Shown one piece after another: positions 41,937 to 50,592 of a stretch of 64,000 nt of DNA (positions within the stretch are counted from its first letter, which is position 1; every line of letters starts with the position of its first letter). The notes beneath the pieces were generated by a model. It made no database searches, was not told the origin of the DNA, and saw only the letters and a program-made list of their open reading frames with translations. Origin of the DNA: Ignavibacteria bacterium (GTDB taxonomy: Bacteria > Bacteroidota > Ignavibacteria > UBA10030 > SZUA-254). The stretch is from positions 159,463 through 223,462 of the forward strand of contig JACOSY010000013.1 of NCBI GenBank assembly GCA_016178595.1, written 5' to 3'. The translations under genes and the position numbers were made by a program.

Positions 41937-44111
41937 ATGGCGCCTCTTGCCGCATTGTCCATATCGTTCGGTGGCAATTTAGTTTTTGCGATACTGCTTT
42001 GCATCGCGTTTACAATGCTGGCAATTCTTTTCTACCGGTACACGCTCCCGCCGATTCCGCGCAAACGTCGGATTGTACTTTTATTCCTGCGGGCACTTGC
42101 ACTCGTGTTGCTGCTTCTGATTCTCTTCGAGCCGCTCCTCAGACTGATCAATCGCAACGAGCAAAAACCCGTTGTCGCAGTATTACTTGACGTGTCACAG
42201 AGCATGGGAATGGTCGATGGGGCCGGAAATCGTGCCGATGCTATCAGGCGAATTCTCGTACAAAAGCCGTTGGAGAAACTCCCTGCAGCGGCTGCAACGG
42301 AATATTTCCTCTTCTCTTCACAGCTCTCGCCTCCTTTATCGAAGCCGCCGGATTCTATTGCATTCACCGGCGAGGTCACCAATCTCTCCGACGCACTTGA
42401 TGGCATAAAAAGCCGCATGACGACCGACAACATTCAGGCTGCCGTGCTTATCTCGGATGGGAACTACACGGCTGGCAAGAATCCTCTCTACAGCGCAGAA
42501 GCCCTGGGTGTTCCTCTCTTTACAGTCGGCGTCGGCGACACGATCGAGCAGAAGGATGTCCTCATCGAAAAAGTAACGACAAATGCCGTTGCGTACGCAG
42601 AGACCCGGGTACCTGTCGATGTGACTGTGAAGAGTTCCGGTTATGCAGGAGAAAATGTTGAAGTAAGACTGCTCGAGGGCACGACCGTACTCGATCACAA
42701 CGTCATCACGCTCCAGAGCGGAACGCACGAGTACTCTGTTCGGCTTGCCGTTGAACCGAAAGAGGAAGGAACAAAGCGCTACGCGGTCGATGTCTCACGA
42801 TTACCGGGCGAGTTGACGGAGAAGAACAATGTACGCTCATTCTTCATGAAGGTGCTGAAAAGTAAGGTCCGGGTTGTGATGTTTACCGGAGCGCCAAGCC
42901 CCGACGTAGCGGCTGTCCAACAAGCACTCGCAGAAGAAGAGCAATTTTCGGTGCGCTCGTTTGTGCAGCGAGCGCCCGGCGAATTGTACGGCAATGCCGT
43001 GACGCGTTCCATCCTGGATAGCGCCGACTGTTTCGTGTTCGTCGGATTTCCATCGGCGGCTACAAGCAGTTCGTCCTTCCGGCAAATTGCAGAAGTGATC
43101 GCTCAGCAGAAGAAACCGCTTCTCTACATCGATGGAAAGCTGGTGGATTTTACGAAGCTTCAACAGATCGAATCGATTCTACCGTTTGGCTGGTCTGCCG
43201 CAAGTCAGGCTGAGGTGGAAGTATTTCCCTCAGTCGGTGAGCGCCAGAAGAACCACCCGCTTGTAACGTTTGATGGAACGTTCTCGGCAGAATCGTGGCA
43301 AAAGCTTCCACCGATCTTCAAGACCCAAACATCTTTCCGTGCAAAGCCCGAATCGGATGTACTTGCCTTCGTAAAAATCCAAAATATCGTGCTCACAGAG
43401 CCGCTTGTACTCACCCGTTCTATCGCTCGACAAAAGTCGTTTGCCGTTACAGGTCACGGTGTCTGGCACTGGCGACTGATGGCACAAGGGAACAATCAAA
43501 CGGAGCAGTTCTTCTCGCTTCTCATGACAAATGCCGTTCGATGGCTCACGACGAACGAGGATGAGAAACGCGTTCGGATTATTCCAGTGAAGGAAACATT
43601 CACAACAGCAGAGGCGGTAGAATTCACCGGCCAGGTATACGATGAGCAGTTCCGACCGACGGATAACGCCGAGGTCATTGTGACTCTCGAACATGGGAAG
43701 GAGAAAATCGAGATGGCGCTTACCGCAGTCGGTAACGGCAGGTATGAAGGATCTCTGAGCGGCGTAGCGGAAGGCGACTACACGTACTCGGGGAAGGCGG
43801 GCGTTAACGGCACTTCTCTCGGAGAAGATAAAGGACGCATCTCTGTCGGACAGGTGAACGTCGAATTTCTTCAGACGAAAATGGATAAGCAGCTTCTTGA
43901 ACAGATTGCTTACCGGACCGGTGGACGATACTTCAACCTCAATGAAGCAAAAGACCTCGCAAACGATATCGTTGCCACTGCCAAACTCATACCGAAGGAA
44001 CTTGTGCAGGCAAGCGAGATCGAGCTCTGGAACTGGCAGTATTTTGCCGCTTTCCTGATTGTGATATTCGCGCTTGAATGGTTTCTCCGAAAGCGCAGCG
44101 GTATGTTGTGA
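41937..44111 (+). CDS. VWA-domain membrane protein
   Basis: 724 residues: two N-terminal TM helices (residues about 8-33 and 43-65), a von Willebrand A-type domain with MIDAS start LLDVSQSMG and later LISDGNYTAGKNP, a glutamine-amidotransferase-like middle part (VVMFTGAPSPDVAAVQQAL, FVFVGFPSA), an immunoglobulin-like region, and a C-terminal TM helix (YFAAFLIVIFALEWFL). This is the BatA/aerotolerance-like group found beside MoxR. It starts 5 bp after the protease gene, so the two are co-transcribed. Confidence 0.82.
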   Translation: MAPLAALSISFGGNLVFAILLCIAFTMLAILFYRYTLPPIPRKRRIVLLFLRALALVLLLLILFEPLLRLINRNEQKPVVAVLLDVSQSMGMVDGAGNRADAIRRILVQKPLEKLPAAAATEYFLFSSQLSPPLSKPPDSIAFTGEVTNLSDALDGIKSRMTTDNIQAAVLISDGNYTAGKNPLYSAEALGVPLFTVGVGDTIEQKDVLIEKVTTNAVAYAETRVPVDVTVKSSGYAGENVEVRLLEGTTVLDHNVITLQSGTHEYSVRLAVEPKEEGTKRYAVDVSRLPGELTEKNNVRSFFMKVLKSKVRVVMFTGAPSPDVAAVQQALAEEEQFSVRSFVQRAPGELYGNAVTRSILDSADCFVFVGFPSAATSSSSFRQIAEVIAQQKKPLLYIDGKLVDFTKLQQIESILPFGWSAASQAEVEVFPSVGERQKNHPLVTFDGTFSAESWQKLPPIFKTQTSFRAKPESDVLAFVKIQNIVLTEPLVLTRSIARQKSFAVTGHGVWHWRLMAQGNNQTEQFFSLLMTNAVRWLTTNEDEKRVRIIPVKETFTTAEAVEFTGQVYDEQFRPTDNAEVIVTLEHGKEKIEMALTAVGNGRYEGSLSGVAEGDYTYSGKAGVNGTSLGEDKGRISVGQVNVEFLQTKMDKQLLEQIAYRTGGRYFNLNEAKDLANDIVATAKLIPKELVQASEIELWNWQYFAAFLIVIFALEWFLRKRSGML

Positions 44112-44335
44112 GCATTCGAAAGAAAAAATGAGAAAGTGACGAACGCCCCTCTTGTATCGACTAGAGATACCCTTGCTTTTGCCTCTTGAAAAGACTATTT
44201 TCAACATCTGCGTAGACGAAGAGGTGGACGATCTCAATCTCGCCTGCCGGAATAGTCATCCACGAAAACCGTCCAACTGATATTCTTGAGCTTTTTGTCA
44301 TCGCAGCCATACGGTTTATTATGAGGAGTAATGAT

Positions 44336-47300
44336 ATGCACACTTCCTTAAAGAGTCCTTGCCATATAGTGTACGTTGTTGTGCTGAACATACTCGTGTC
44401 GGCAACAATGCTCATCGGTCAGATAAGACCGGCTGTCGGCATTCGGCAGAATACGCCGTCAGTTCACGCGTTCACAAATACGCGCATCGTGATTGCACCC
44501 GGAAAAGTAATTGAGAGAGGCACGCTGGTTATCCGCGACGGAGTTATCACGGCGGTTGGAGTAAACATACCTGTTCCAGCCGACGCGCGTGTGTGGGACA
44601 TGTCCGGGATGACGCTCTATCCCGGTTTCATCGACAGCTATTCTGACATCGGAGTGCCAAAGAAACCGATAGCGGGAGGTCCGCCCGGGCAAGATCAGCC
44701 AAAACCCCAGGAGCAGCAAAGAGGCGGGCCAAAGCATTGGAACGATATGGTGCTTTCATCGTTGAACGCCGACGAACTTTTTTCTCCGGATACGAAAGCA
44801 GCAGAGAAACTGAGAGGAATGGGTTTTACGGCTGCGCTCATAGTGCCACAGAAGGGAATTTTCCGCGGTACCGGTGCAGTAGTTTCTCTCGGTGATGGAG
44901 CGACGAACCAACTTCTTCTCAAGAGGCATGTCGCTCAGTGTATCGCATTTGAAACCTCGAGTGGTGATGATTACCCCGGATCGCTCATGGGCTCCATCGC
45001 ACTTATCCGCCAGACATTCCTTGATGCACAATGGCACAAGCAGGCGATGCAAGCTGCGGCGAAATACCCTGATGAGCCGCGACCCGAATTCGTTGCAGAC
45101 CTTGCTGCCCTGGATGATGCGGTAACCGCCAAGCAGCCTGTCATCGTTGAAACCAGCGACGAGATGAGCCTGCTGCGCGCATCGCGTATTGCCAAAGAAT
45201 TCTCGCTGAAGTTTTGGGCCCGCGGAAGCGGTTACGAATATCGCCAGATCGATGCCGTCAAGGCAACCGGTGTGCCGATCATTCTTCCGGTGAATTTTCC
45301 GGATCCGCCATCGGTGCAAACGCCGGAGGAGGCACTCGGCGTCAGCTTGCAGGAGTTACGCTACTGGGATGAAGCGCCCGAAAACCCCGGGAAGCTTCAT
45401 GACGCAGGAATTCCATTCGTCTTCACAACGGCAACTCTGAAAGATGCCGGGAGCTTCCTCGGCAACGTGCGGAAAGCAATAGAGCGAGGTCTCCCGGCAG
45501 ATGCTGCCCTTGCTGCACTCACGACGATTCCGTCCCAGCTCCTCGGTCTCGAGAAGAAGCTTGGCACGCTCGATGCCGGGAAAATGGCGAACATTATCGT
45601 GGCGGACGGAGATATTTTTAACGAGAAGACAAAAATCCGTGAGACGTGGATTGATGGCAAGCGTTATGAAGTGAAATCCAAACCGGAATACGATCCGCGT
45701 GGCACGTGGAATGCGCTGCTTACAGGTGCACCGATCGATTCACTGAGTATTATTCTCAAAGGCGAAGTGGAAGGATTGCAGGGCAATGTGAAGGCGAAAG
45801 GGAAGGATGTGAAACTCACCAGTGCATCGTCCTCCGATCTTCGCATAGCGTTATCCTTTCTTGGCGACTCAATCGGGCTTTCGGGGATTGTCCGCATGAC
45901 GGCAACGTCGAGCGGCAAGAACTTCCTTGGCTCCGGAGAACTCGCCGACGGAAAAATCTTTAAGTGGAATGCCAATCGAACGGAGCCATTCAAACCGGAA
46001 GCCGATACCGCAAAACCGAAACTACCCGTGATGGCTTCCTTTAAACCTGTCTACCCGCCGGGTGCATTCGGTCGTTCGAAACTTCCTGCACAGCCCGACC
46101 ACCTTCTCATTCGCGGTGCGACCATTTGGACGTGCGGTCCGCAAGGGAAACTGGAGAATGCCAACATATTGGTTGAGCATGGAAAAATTACCAAGGTTGG
46201 ACAAAACCTCGCAACTCCCGTTGATGCAGTTATCATCGATGGGAAAGGAAAACATATCACGCCCGGGCTTATTGATTGTCACTCACATTCAGCCGCTGAA
46301 GGAAATGTGAACGAAGCCAATGAGGCGATCTCCGCGGAGGTGCGTATCGGCGACATCCTTGATCCGTATGATATCAGCATTTACCGCGAGCTTGCCGGCG
46401 GCCTGACCGCTGCCAATGTTCTTCACGGCTCGGCAAATGCAATCGGCGGACAGAATCAAGTTATCAAGCTTCGCTGGGGTGCGTTACCCGAGGAGATGAA
46501 GTTCGAAGGAGCAATGCCCGGTATTAAGTTCGCCCTTGGCGAGAACCCGAAGCAAAGCAACTGGGGCGACAAGTACACGACTCGCTATCCTCAGACGCGC
46601 CAGGGGGTTGAGCAAATTATTCGCGATGAGTTCCGCGCGGCACTTGACTATGAGAAAACGTGGAAAGAATTCGAGAGCGGCAAACGGAAAATCCCGCCAC
46701 GGCACGATCTGCGGGCGGAGACGATACTGGAAATACTGAAAGGAAAACGTCTTGTCCACTCGCACTCCTACCGTCAGGACGAAATTGAAATGCTGATGCG
46801 CGTGGCAGAAGATTTCGGCTTCCGCGTTGCAACTTTTCAGCACGTCCTGGAAGGATATAAAGTCGCCGACCAGATCGCGAAGCATGGGGCCGGCGCTTCT
46901 ACGTTCAGCGACTGGTGGGGGTACAAGTTCGAAGTTTACGATGCGATCCCCTACAACGGAGCCATCATGCACGATGCAGGCGTTGTTGTTTCCTTTAACT
47001 CCGACAGCGATGAGCAAGCCCGCCGGTTGAATACGGAAGCGGCGAAGGCAGTCAAGTATGGAGGACTGAGTGAAGAAGAAGCTCTCAAGTTTGTCACAAT
47101 CAACCCTGCACAGCAACTCCGAATCGATAAGCGTGTCGGCTCGATTGAAGTTGGAAAAGATGCCGATCTCGCCATCTGGAACGGTAATCCTCTCTCGACG
47201 TACTCCATCTGTGAGCAAACATGGATCGACGGACGGAAGTATTTCGATCGTGATGAAGATCGTGCGATGAATGGCGAAGTACAGCACGAGCGAGCTGCGC

Positions 47301-47422
47301 TCATTCAAAAAGCGCTCGGCTCCAAGAAAGGATCCGGCAGCGAATCGAAATCACCGCCTTCCATGGGTGAGAAAGAACGATATTCCTGCCACGATGACGT
47401 TAGCGGAAAGGAGGAGCGGTGA
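44336..47422 (+). CDS. Large secreted tandem amidohydrolase
   Basis: 1028 residues from the ATG at 44336 (GAGGAG 7 nt upstream), with a signal-like start. It has two imidazolonepropionase-like amidohydrolase halves. In the first, the metal-binding HxH is missing (YPGFIDSYSDIG); in the second it is present near residue 647 (PGLIDCHSHSAAEG), with later HSHSYRQDE, FQHVLEGYKVA and VSFNSDSDE. So one catalytic and one degenerate half. C-terminus is Lys/Ser-rich. It is followed at 1 bp by a related shorter gene. Confidence 0.82.
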   Translation: MHTSLKSPCHIVYVVVLNILVSATMLIGQIRPAVGIRQNTPSVHAFTNTRIVIAPGKVIERGTLVIRDGVITAVGVNIPVPADARVWDMSGMTLYPGFIDSYSDIGVPKKPIAGGPPGQDQPKPQEQQRGGPKHWNDMVLSSLNADELFSPDTKAAEKLRGMGFTAALIVPQKGIFRGTGAVVSLGDGATNQLLLKRHVAQCIAFETSSGDDYPGSLMGSIALIRQTFLDAQWHKQAMQAAAKYPDEPRPEFVADLAALDDAVTAKQPVIVETSDEMSLLRASRIAKEFSLKFWARGSGYEYRQIDAVKATGVPIILPVNFPDPPSVQTPEEALGVSLQELRYWDEAPENPGKLHDAGIPFVFTTATLKDAGSFLGNVRKAIERGLPADAALAALTTIPSQLLGLEKKLGTLDAGKMANIIVADGDIFNEKTKIRETWIDGKRYEVKSKPEYDPRGTWNALLTGAPIDSLSIILKGEVEGLQGNVKAKGKDVKLTSASSSDLRIALSFLGDSIGLSGIVRMTATSSGKNFLGSGELADGKIFKWNANRTEPFKPEADTAKPKLPVMASFKPVYPPGAFGRSKLPAQPDHLLIRGATIWTCGPQGKLENANILVEHGKITKVGQNLATPVDAVIIDGKGKHITPGLIDCHSHSAAEGNVNEANEAISAEVRIGDILDPYDISIYRELAGGLTAANVLHGSANAIGGQNQVIKLRWGALPEEMKFEGAMPGIKFALGENPKQSNWGDKYTTRYPQTRQGVEQIIRDEFRAALDYEKTWKEFESGKRKIPPRHDLRAETILEILKGKRLVHSHSYRQDEIEMLMRVAEDFGFRVATFQHVLEGYKVADQIAKHGAGASTFSDWWGYKFEVYDAIPYNGAIMHDAGVVVSFNSDSDEQARRLNTEAAKAVKYGGLSEEEALKFVTINPAQQLRIDKRVGSIEVGKDADLAIWNGNPLSTYSICEQTWIDGRKYFDRDEDRAMNGEVQHERAALIQKALGSKKGSGSESKSPPSMGEKERYSCHDDVSGKEER

Positions 47423-47423
47423 G

Positions 47424-48749
47424 ATGAAAACGCTCAACAACATATTCGTTCTTTTTGCACTTATCCTTCCTTCGTTCGGTGCGCTTGTTGCTTCGGAAAT
47501 TCCCGGCAAGCCGCAGGATCACCCGATCGCACTCGTAGGTGGCACAGTTCATACTGTGAGTGGTGCAGTCGTGGAGAGTGGAACGATTCTTTTCGAGAAA
47601 GGAAAGATCACTTCAATCGGCACGGATGTTACCTTGCCGCAAGGAACAGAATCGATCGATATGACCGGCAAGCACGTGTATCCCGGCATGGTCGACGCCC
47701 GATCGGAAATCGGTCTCGTCGAAATTGACGCTGCCCGTGCAACACGCGATGTGTCGGAGGTGGGAACTATCAACCCTAACATCCGCGCTGAAGTAGCGAT
47801 GAATCCGGAAAGTGAAATCATACCCGTCACGCGCGCAAATGGTATTACGACAGCACTCACGATGCCGAGCGGCGGCACGATCAGCGGAACAGCCGCCGCC
47901 ATCATGCTCGATGGGTGGACATGGGAGGAAATGACGCTCAAAGCGCCGGCGGGTCTCGTTGTCAATTGGCCATCAATGACGATTACCAAGGCGTGGTGGG
48001 AACGCCGTACCGAAGATGAGCAGAAGAAAGCGCGCGATAAAGCTCTTGACGAGCTGCGGGACGCTTTCCGCGATGCCCGTGCGTACATGAAAGCAAAGCA
48101 AGCCGAATTGCAGAAGAATATCCCGTATCATAAAACGGATCTCCGCTGGGAAGCGATGATTCCCATGCTTGAAGGAAAAGTTCCGGTTCTTGTCAACGCA
48201 GAAGAGATTCAACAGATCGAGGCTGCGATAGCGTGGGCAGAGCAAGAGGGGTTGAAGCTTGTCATCCTCGGCGGCTATGACTCATGGCGTGTAGCCGATC
48301 TCTTGAAAGCAAAAGACGTTTCTGTCATCGTCAATCCCATTCATCGAACGCCATGGCGCCGATGGGAACCGTATGATGTGCAATTCACCATCCCGAAGAA
48401 GCTACACGACGCCGGGGTTCGATTCTGCATCGCGTCCGGCGGCGCTTCGAATGAACGCAATCTTCCGTACCAGGCGGCAACAGCAGCTTCGTATGGTCTT
48501 CCGAAGGACGAAGCGTTGAAAGCCGTGACGCTCTATCCTGCGCAGATCCTTGGTGTTGGCGATCGTGTCGGATCGCTTGAAGTTGGAAAAGATGCAACCC
48601 TCATCGTCACCAATGGCGATCCATTGGAAATCACGACAAACGTTCTGATGGAATTCATTCAAGGGAAAACGATCTCGCTGCAGAGCCGGCACACGCACTT
48701 CTACGAAAAGTACCAGGAGAAGTATCGGCGCATCGGATCTGTAAAATAA
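47424..48749 (+). CDS. Amidohydrolase-like protein lacking the first metal ligands
   Basis: 441 residues, ATG after GGAGGAGCGG and 1 bp after the previous stop. Signal peptide (VLFALILPSFGALVASE). Amidohydrolase fold (GGTVHTVSGAVVESGTI, GKHVYPGMVDARSEIGLVE, ALKAVTLYPAQILGVGDRVGSLEVGKDATLIVT) but with A-R-S in place of the H-x-H metal site, like the first half of the neighbouring large protein. It probably pairs with that enzyme as a non-catalytic subunit; this is inference. Confidence 0.8.
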   Translation: MKTLNNIFVLFALILPSFGALVASEIPGKPQDHPIALVGGTVHTVSGAVVESGTILFEKGKITSIGTDVTLPQGTESIDMTGKHVYPGMVDARSEIGLVEIDAARATRDVSEVGTINPNIRAEVAMNPESEIIPVTRANGITTALTMPSGGTISGTAAAIMLDGWTWEEMTLKAPAGLVVNWPSMTITKAWWERRTEDEQKKARDKALDELRDAFRDARAYMKAKQAELQKNIPYHKTDLRWEAMIPMLEGKVPVLVNAEEIQQIEAAIAWAEQEGLKLVILGGYDSWRVADLLKAKDVSVIVNPIHRTPWRRWEPYDVQFTIPKKLHDAGVRFCIASGGASNERNLPYQAATAASYGLPKDEALKAVTLYPAQILGVGDRVGSLEVGKDATLIVTNGDPLEITTNVLMEFIQGKTISLQSRHTHFYEKYQEKYRRIGSVK

Positions 48750-48759
48750 GAATGACAAC

Positions 48760-49362
48760 ATGGACGTGACATTCAAAGAACAATCTATTCTTCATAGGCA
48801 CAACCTGAAGCACATTCCTGAGCTTCGAGTACATGAGAACGTTTTCGCAGCACAGTTCACGCCTAACTGTGCCGTATCGAATTGCGATGCAGCCTGTTGT
48901 CGTTATGGTGTCTTCGCCGATATAGGTGAACGAGATGCTATCCTGGCTCATGTTGAAATGATCCAGTGGCACATGGAGCCGCATCAGGTGAAGGATTCAT
49001 CCAAATGGTTTGAAGACCGCGAGCGTGAGGATACGGATTTTCCTTCCGGCAAAGCAATTGGTACGCAGGCGATGGACTACGGGTGCGTCTTCCTCGATAG
49101 TGTCGGTCGGTGTACGCTTCAGAAAGCTGCAATTGCCGAAGGGATGCATCCATTTGCACTGAAACCGTTCTACTGCGTTGCATATCCGGTCACTGTCGAC
49201 CACGGAGAGCTCATGGTCGACGATGCAGAATTCGTCGATCGTCCGCAGTGTTGTCGTCCGACGGAGAGTGGCACCCTCGACATTCTCGATGTCTGTGCCG
49301 ATGAGTTGGAACATGTCCTCGGGAAAGAAGGTGTCGAGGAATTGCGAACCATGTTTGAATGA
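48760..49362 (+). CDS. DUF3109 (YkgJ-type) cysteine-cluster protein
   Basis: 200 residues, 10 bp after the amidohydrolase. Cys-rich: TPNCAVSNCDAACCRYGVFAD near the N-terminus, then YGCVFLDSVGRCTLQKAA, FALKPFYCVAYPV, QCCRPTESG. The spacing fits the DUF3109/YkgJ putative Fe- or Zn-chelating domain. Its biological role is unknown; it may be a metal-binding protein of the cytoplasm (no signal). Confidence 0.82.
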   Translation: MDVTFKEQSILHRHNLKHIPELRVHENVFAAQFTPNCAVSNCDAACCRYGVFADIGERDAILAHVEMIQWHMEPHQVKDSSKWFEDREREDTDFPSGKAIGTQAMDYGCVFLDSVGRCTLQKAAIAEGMHPFALKPFYCVAYPVTVDHGELMVDDAEFVDRPQCCRPTESGTLDILDVCADELEHVLGKEGVEELRTMFE

Positions 49363-49398
49363 ATGAAGGATCGGAATTCGTACACATAGCGAGCCGGT

Positions 49399-50139
49399 AT
49401 GCTGCGTGATTTTTTTCGTCGACTCAAGGAAGGGACCGAGCATCTCAACTATGGGCGCGATGTTATCGCCGATTGGGCCGCTGAAAAACTCGCGCACCTC
49501 AACACGCCGCTTTCAATTCTTGATCTCGGGTGCGGGCATGGAGATGATCTTATCAATGTCAGAAATTCTCTTTCGAGCAAGAAGATCCGCCTGTTCGGCA
49601 TTGAAGCCTACTCAGAAAATGCCCGCGATGCCGGGCGGGCAGGAATCGAGGTTGTTAACATTGATCTCGAGCGTTCAGCATATCCGTATCCTGATAATAC
49701 ATTCGACCTGATCATCGCCAACCAAATCATCGAGCATACCAAGGAGATCTTTTGGATATTCTCAGAGTGTTCACGCATCCTCAAGCACAACGGGTACATG
49801 ATTGTGGGAGTACCGAATCTGGCTTCACTGCACAATCGTATTCTTCTTTTGTTCGGCGATCAGCCATCGTCGATCGAGCTGCTTGGTCCCCATGTTCGTG
49901 GCATGACGGTGAATGGATTCAGACGCTTCGTGGAAGCAGATGCGATCTTTCATATTGACGACGTGAAGGGATCGAACTTCTATCCGTTTCCAGCATCGAT
50001 CAGCAGACCCTTTTCCAAGTTCTTCTCACGACTTTCGGTATCGCTCTTCTTCCTGATCCGGAAAACCCATCCAACAAAGCGCTTCATTGAAGTCCTCGAT
50101 ACTCGCTTCTTCGAGACAAATTTTTATACCGGCCGCTGA
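49399..50139 (+). CDS. Class I SAM-dependent methyltransferase
   Basis: 246 residues. Motif I SILDLGCGHGDDLINV, acidic FGIEAYSENARDAG, FDLIIANQIIEHTKEIFWIF, then GYMIVGVPNLASLHNRILLLFGDQPSS with the terminal basic stretch RKTHPTKRF. This resembles methyltransferases acting on surface glycans or quinones; no cluster context supports one. It is 36 bp downstream of the DUF3109 gene. Confidence 0.83.
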   Translation: MLRDFFRRLKEGTEHLNYGRDVIADWAAEKLAHLNTPLSILDLGCGHGDDLINVRNSLSSKKIRLFGIEAYSENARDAGRAGIEVVNIDLERSAYPYPDNTFDLIIANQIIEHTKEIFWIFSECSRILKHNGYMIVGVPNLASLHNRILLLFGDQPSSIELLGPHVRGMTVNGFRRFVEADAIFHIDDVKGSNFYPFPASISRPFSKFFSRLSVSLFFLIRKTHPTKRFIEVLDTRFFETNFYTGR

Positions 50140-50157
50140 GGAGACGTTCGCGCATTC

Positions 50158-50186
50158 TTGACAGGAAGTTACATTCTTTGTACATT
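50158..50186 (+). promoter_or_regulatory. Promoter of the arsR-type/metal ATPase operon
   Basis: TTGACA (50158-50163), 17 bp, TACATT (50181-50186), followed at once by the operator palindrome and, 42 bp after the -10, the regulator start codon. The same TACATT -10 is seen before rplU. Confidence 0.7.
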
Positions 50187-50191
50187 ACAGT

Positions 50192-50214
50192 TGAATGATT
50201 GCTCAATCGTTTCA
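50192..50214. promoter_or_regulatory. Probable SmtB/CadC-type operator
   Basis: AATGATTG-CT-CAATCGTT is an 8-2-8 inverted repeat with one mismatch, resembling the 12-2-12 operators of the ArsR/SmtB family. It starts 5 bp after the -10 box, so a bound repressor would block transcription until metal releases it. Confidence 0.65.
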
Positions 50215-50228
50215 TTATCTGATTTCAG

Positions 50229-50588
50229 ATGAAAAAATCAATCGGAAGGTGCGAGGTTCTTTTCGTTCATGAAGATCGTGTCAGGTCGGCGCGGAAAGCG
50301 CTTCGTGATGACCGGACGACGCTCGAGCTGGCTGAAACATTCAAAGTATTAAGCGATCCCACGCGCTTGAAGGTCGTCCTTGCACTGACGAAAGAAGAAT
50401 TATGCGTATGCGACATTGCTGCACTCCTTGGGATGACAGATTCGGCCATCTCGCATCAACTGCGTACACTCAAGCATCTTCGTCTCGTCAAACATCGCAA
50501 GATGGGAAAAATGGCATACTACTCGCTGGATGATGAGCATATTAAAGACTTAATTCGTCTGGCAACGCGCCACGTCACGGAGTTGTAA
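50229..50588 (+). CDS. ArsR/SmtB-family metal sensor (CadC-like)
   Basis: 119-residue winged-helix repressor. The CadC-type metal site is visible: Cys8 in the N-terminal arm and Cys59-x-Cys61 with Asp62 in helix 3 (ELCVCDIAALLG), the pattern for Cd/Pb/Zn. DNA-binding helix TDSAISHQLRTLKHLRLV. The DNA ahead carries a matching operator, and the next gene, 4 bp away, is the metal ATPase it should control. Confidence 0.92.
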   Translation: MKKSIGRCEVLFVHEDRVRSARKALRDDRTTLELAETFKVLSDPTRLKVVLALTKEELCVCDIAALLGMTDSAISHQLRTLKHLRLVKHRKMGKMAYYSLDDEHIKDLIRLATRHVTEL

Positions 50589-50592
50589 GAAT

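Noticed and set aside
44161..44309. 48-codon minus-strand frame with a protein-like end (AGEIEIVHLFVYADVENS)
   Set aside because: Reads quite like protein, but has no ribosome-binding site, and lies in the leader of the amidohydrolase gene. Not enough support to call.
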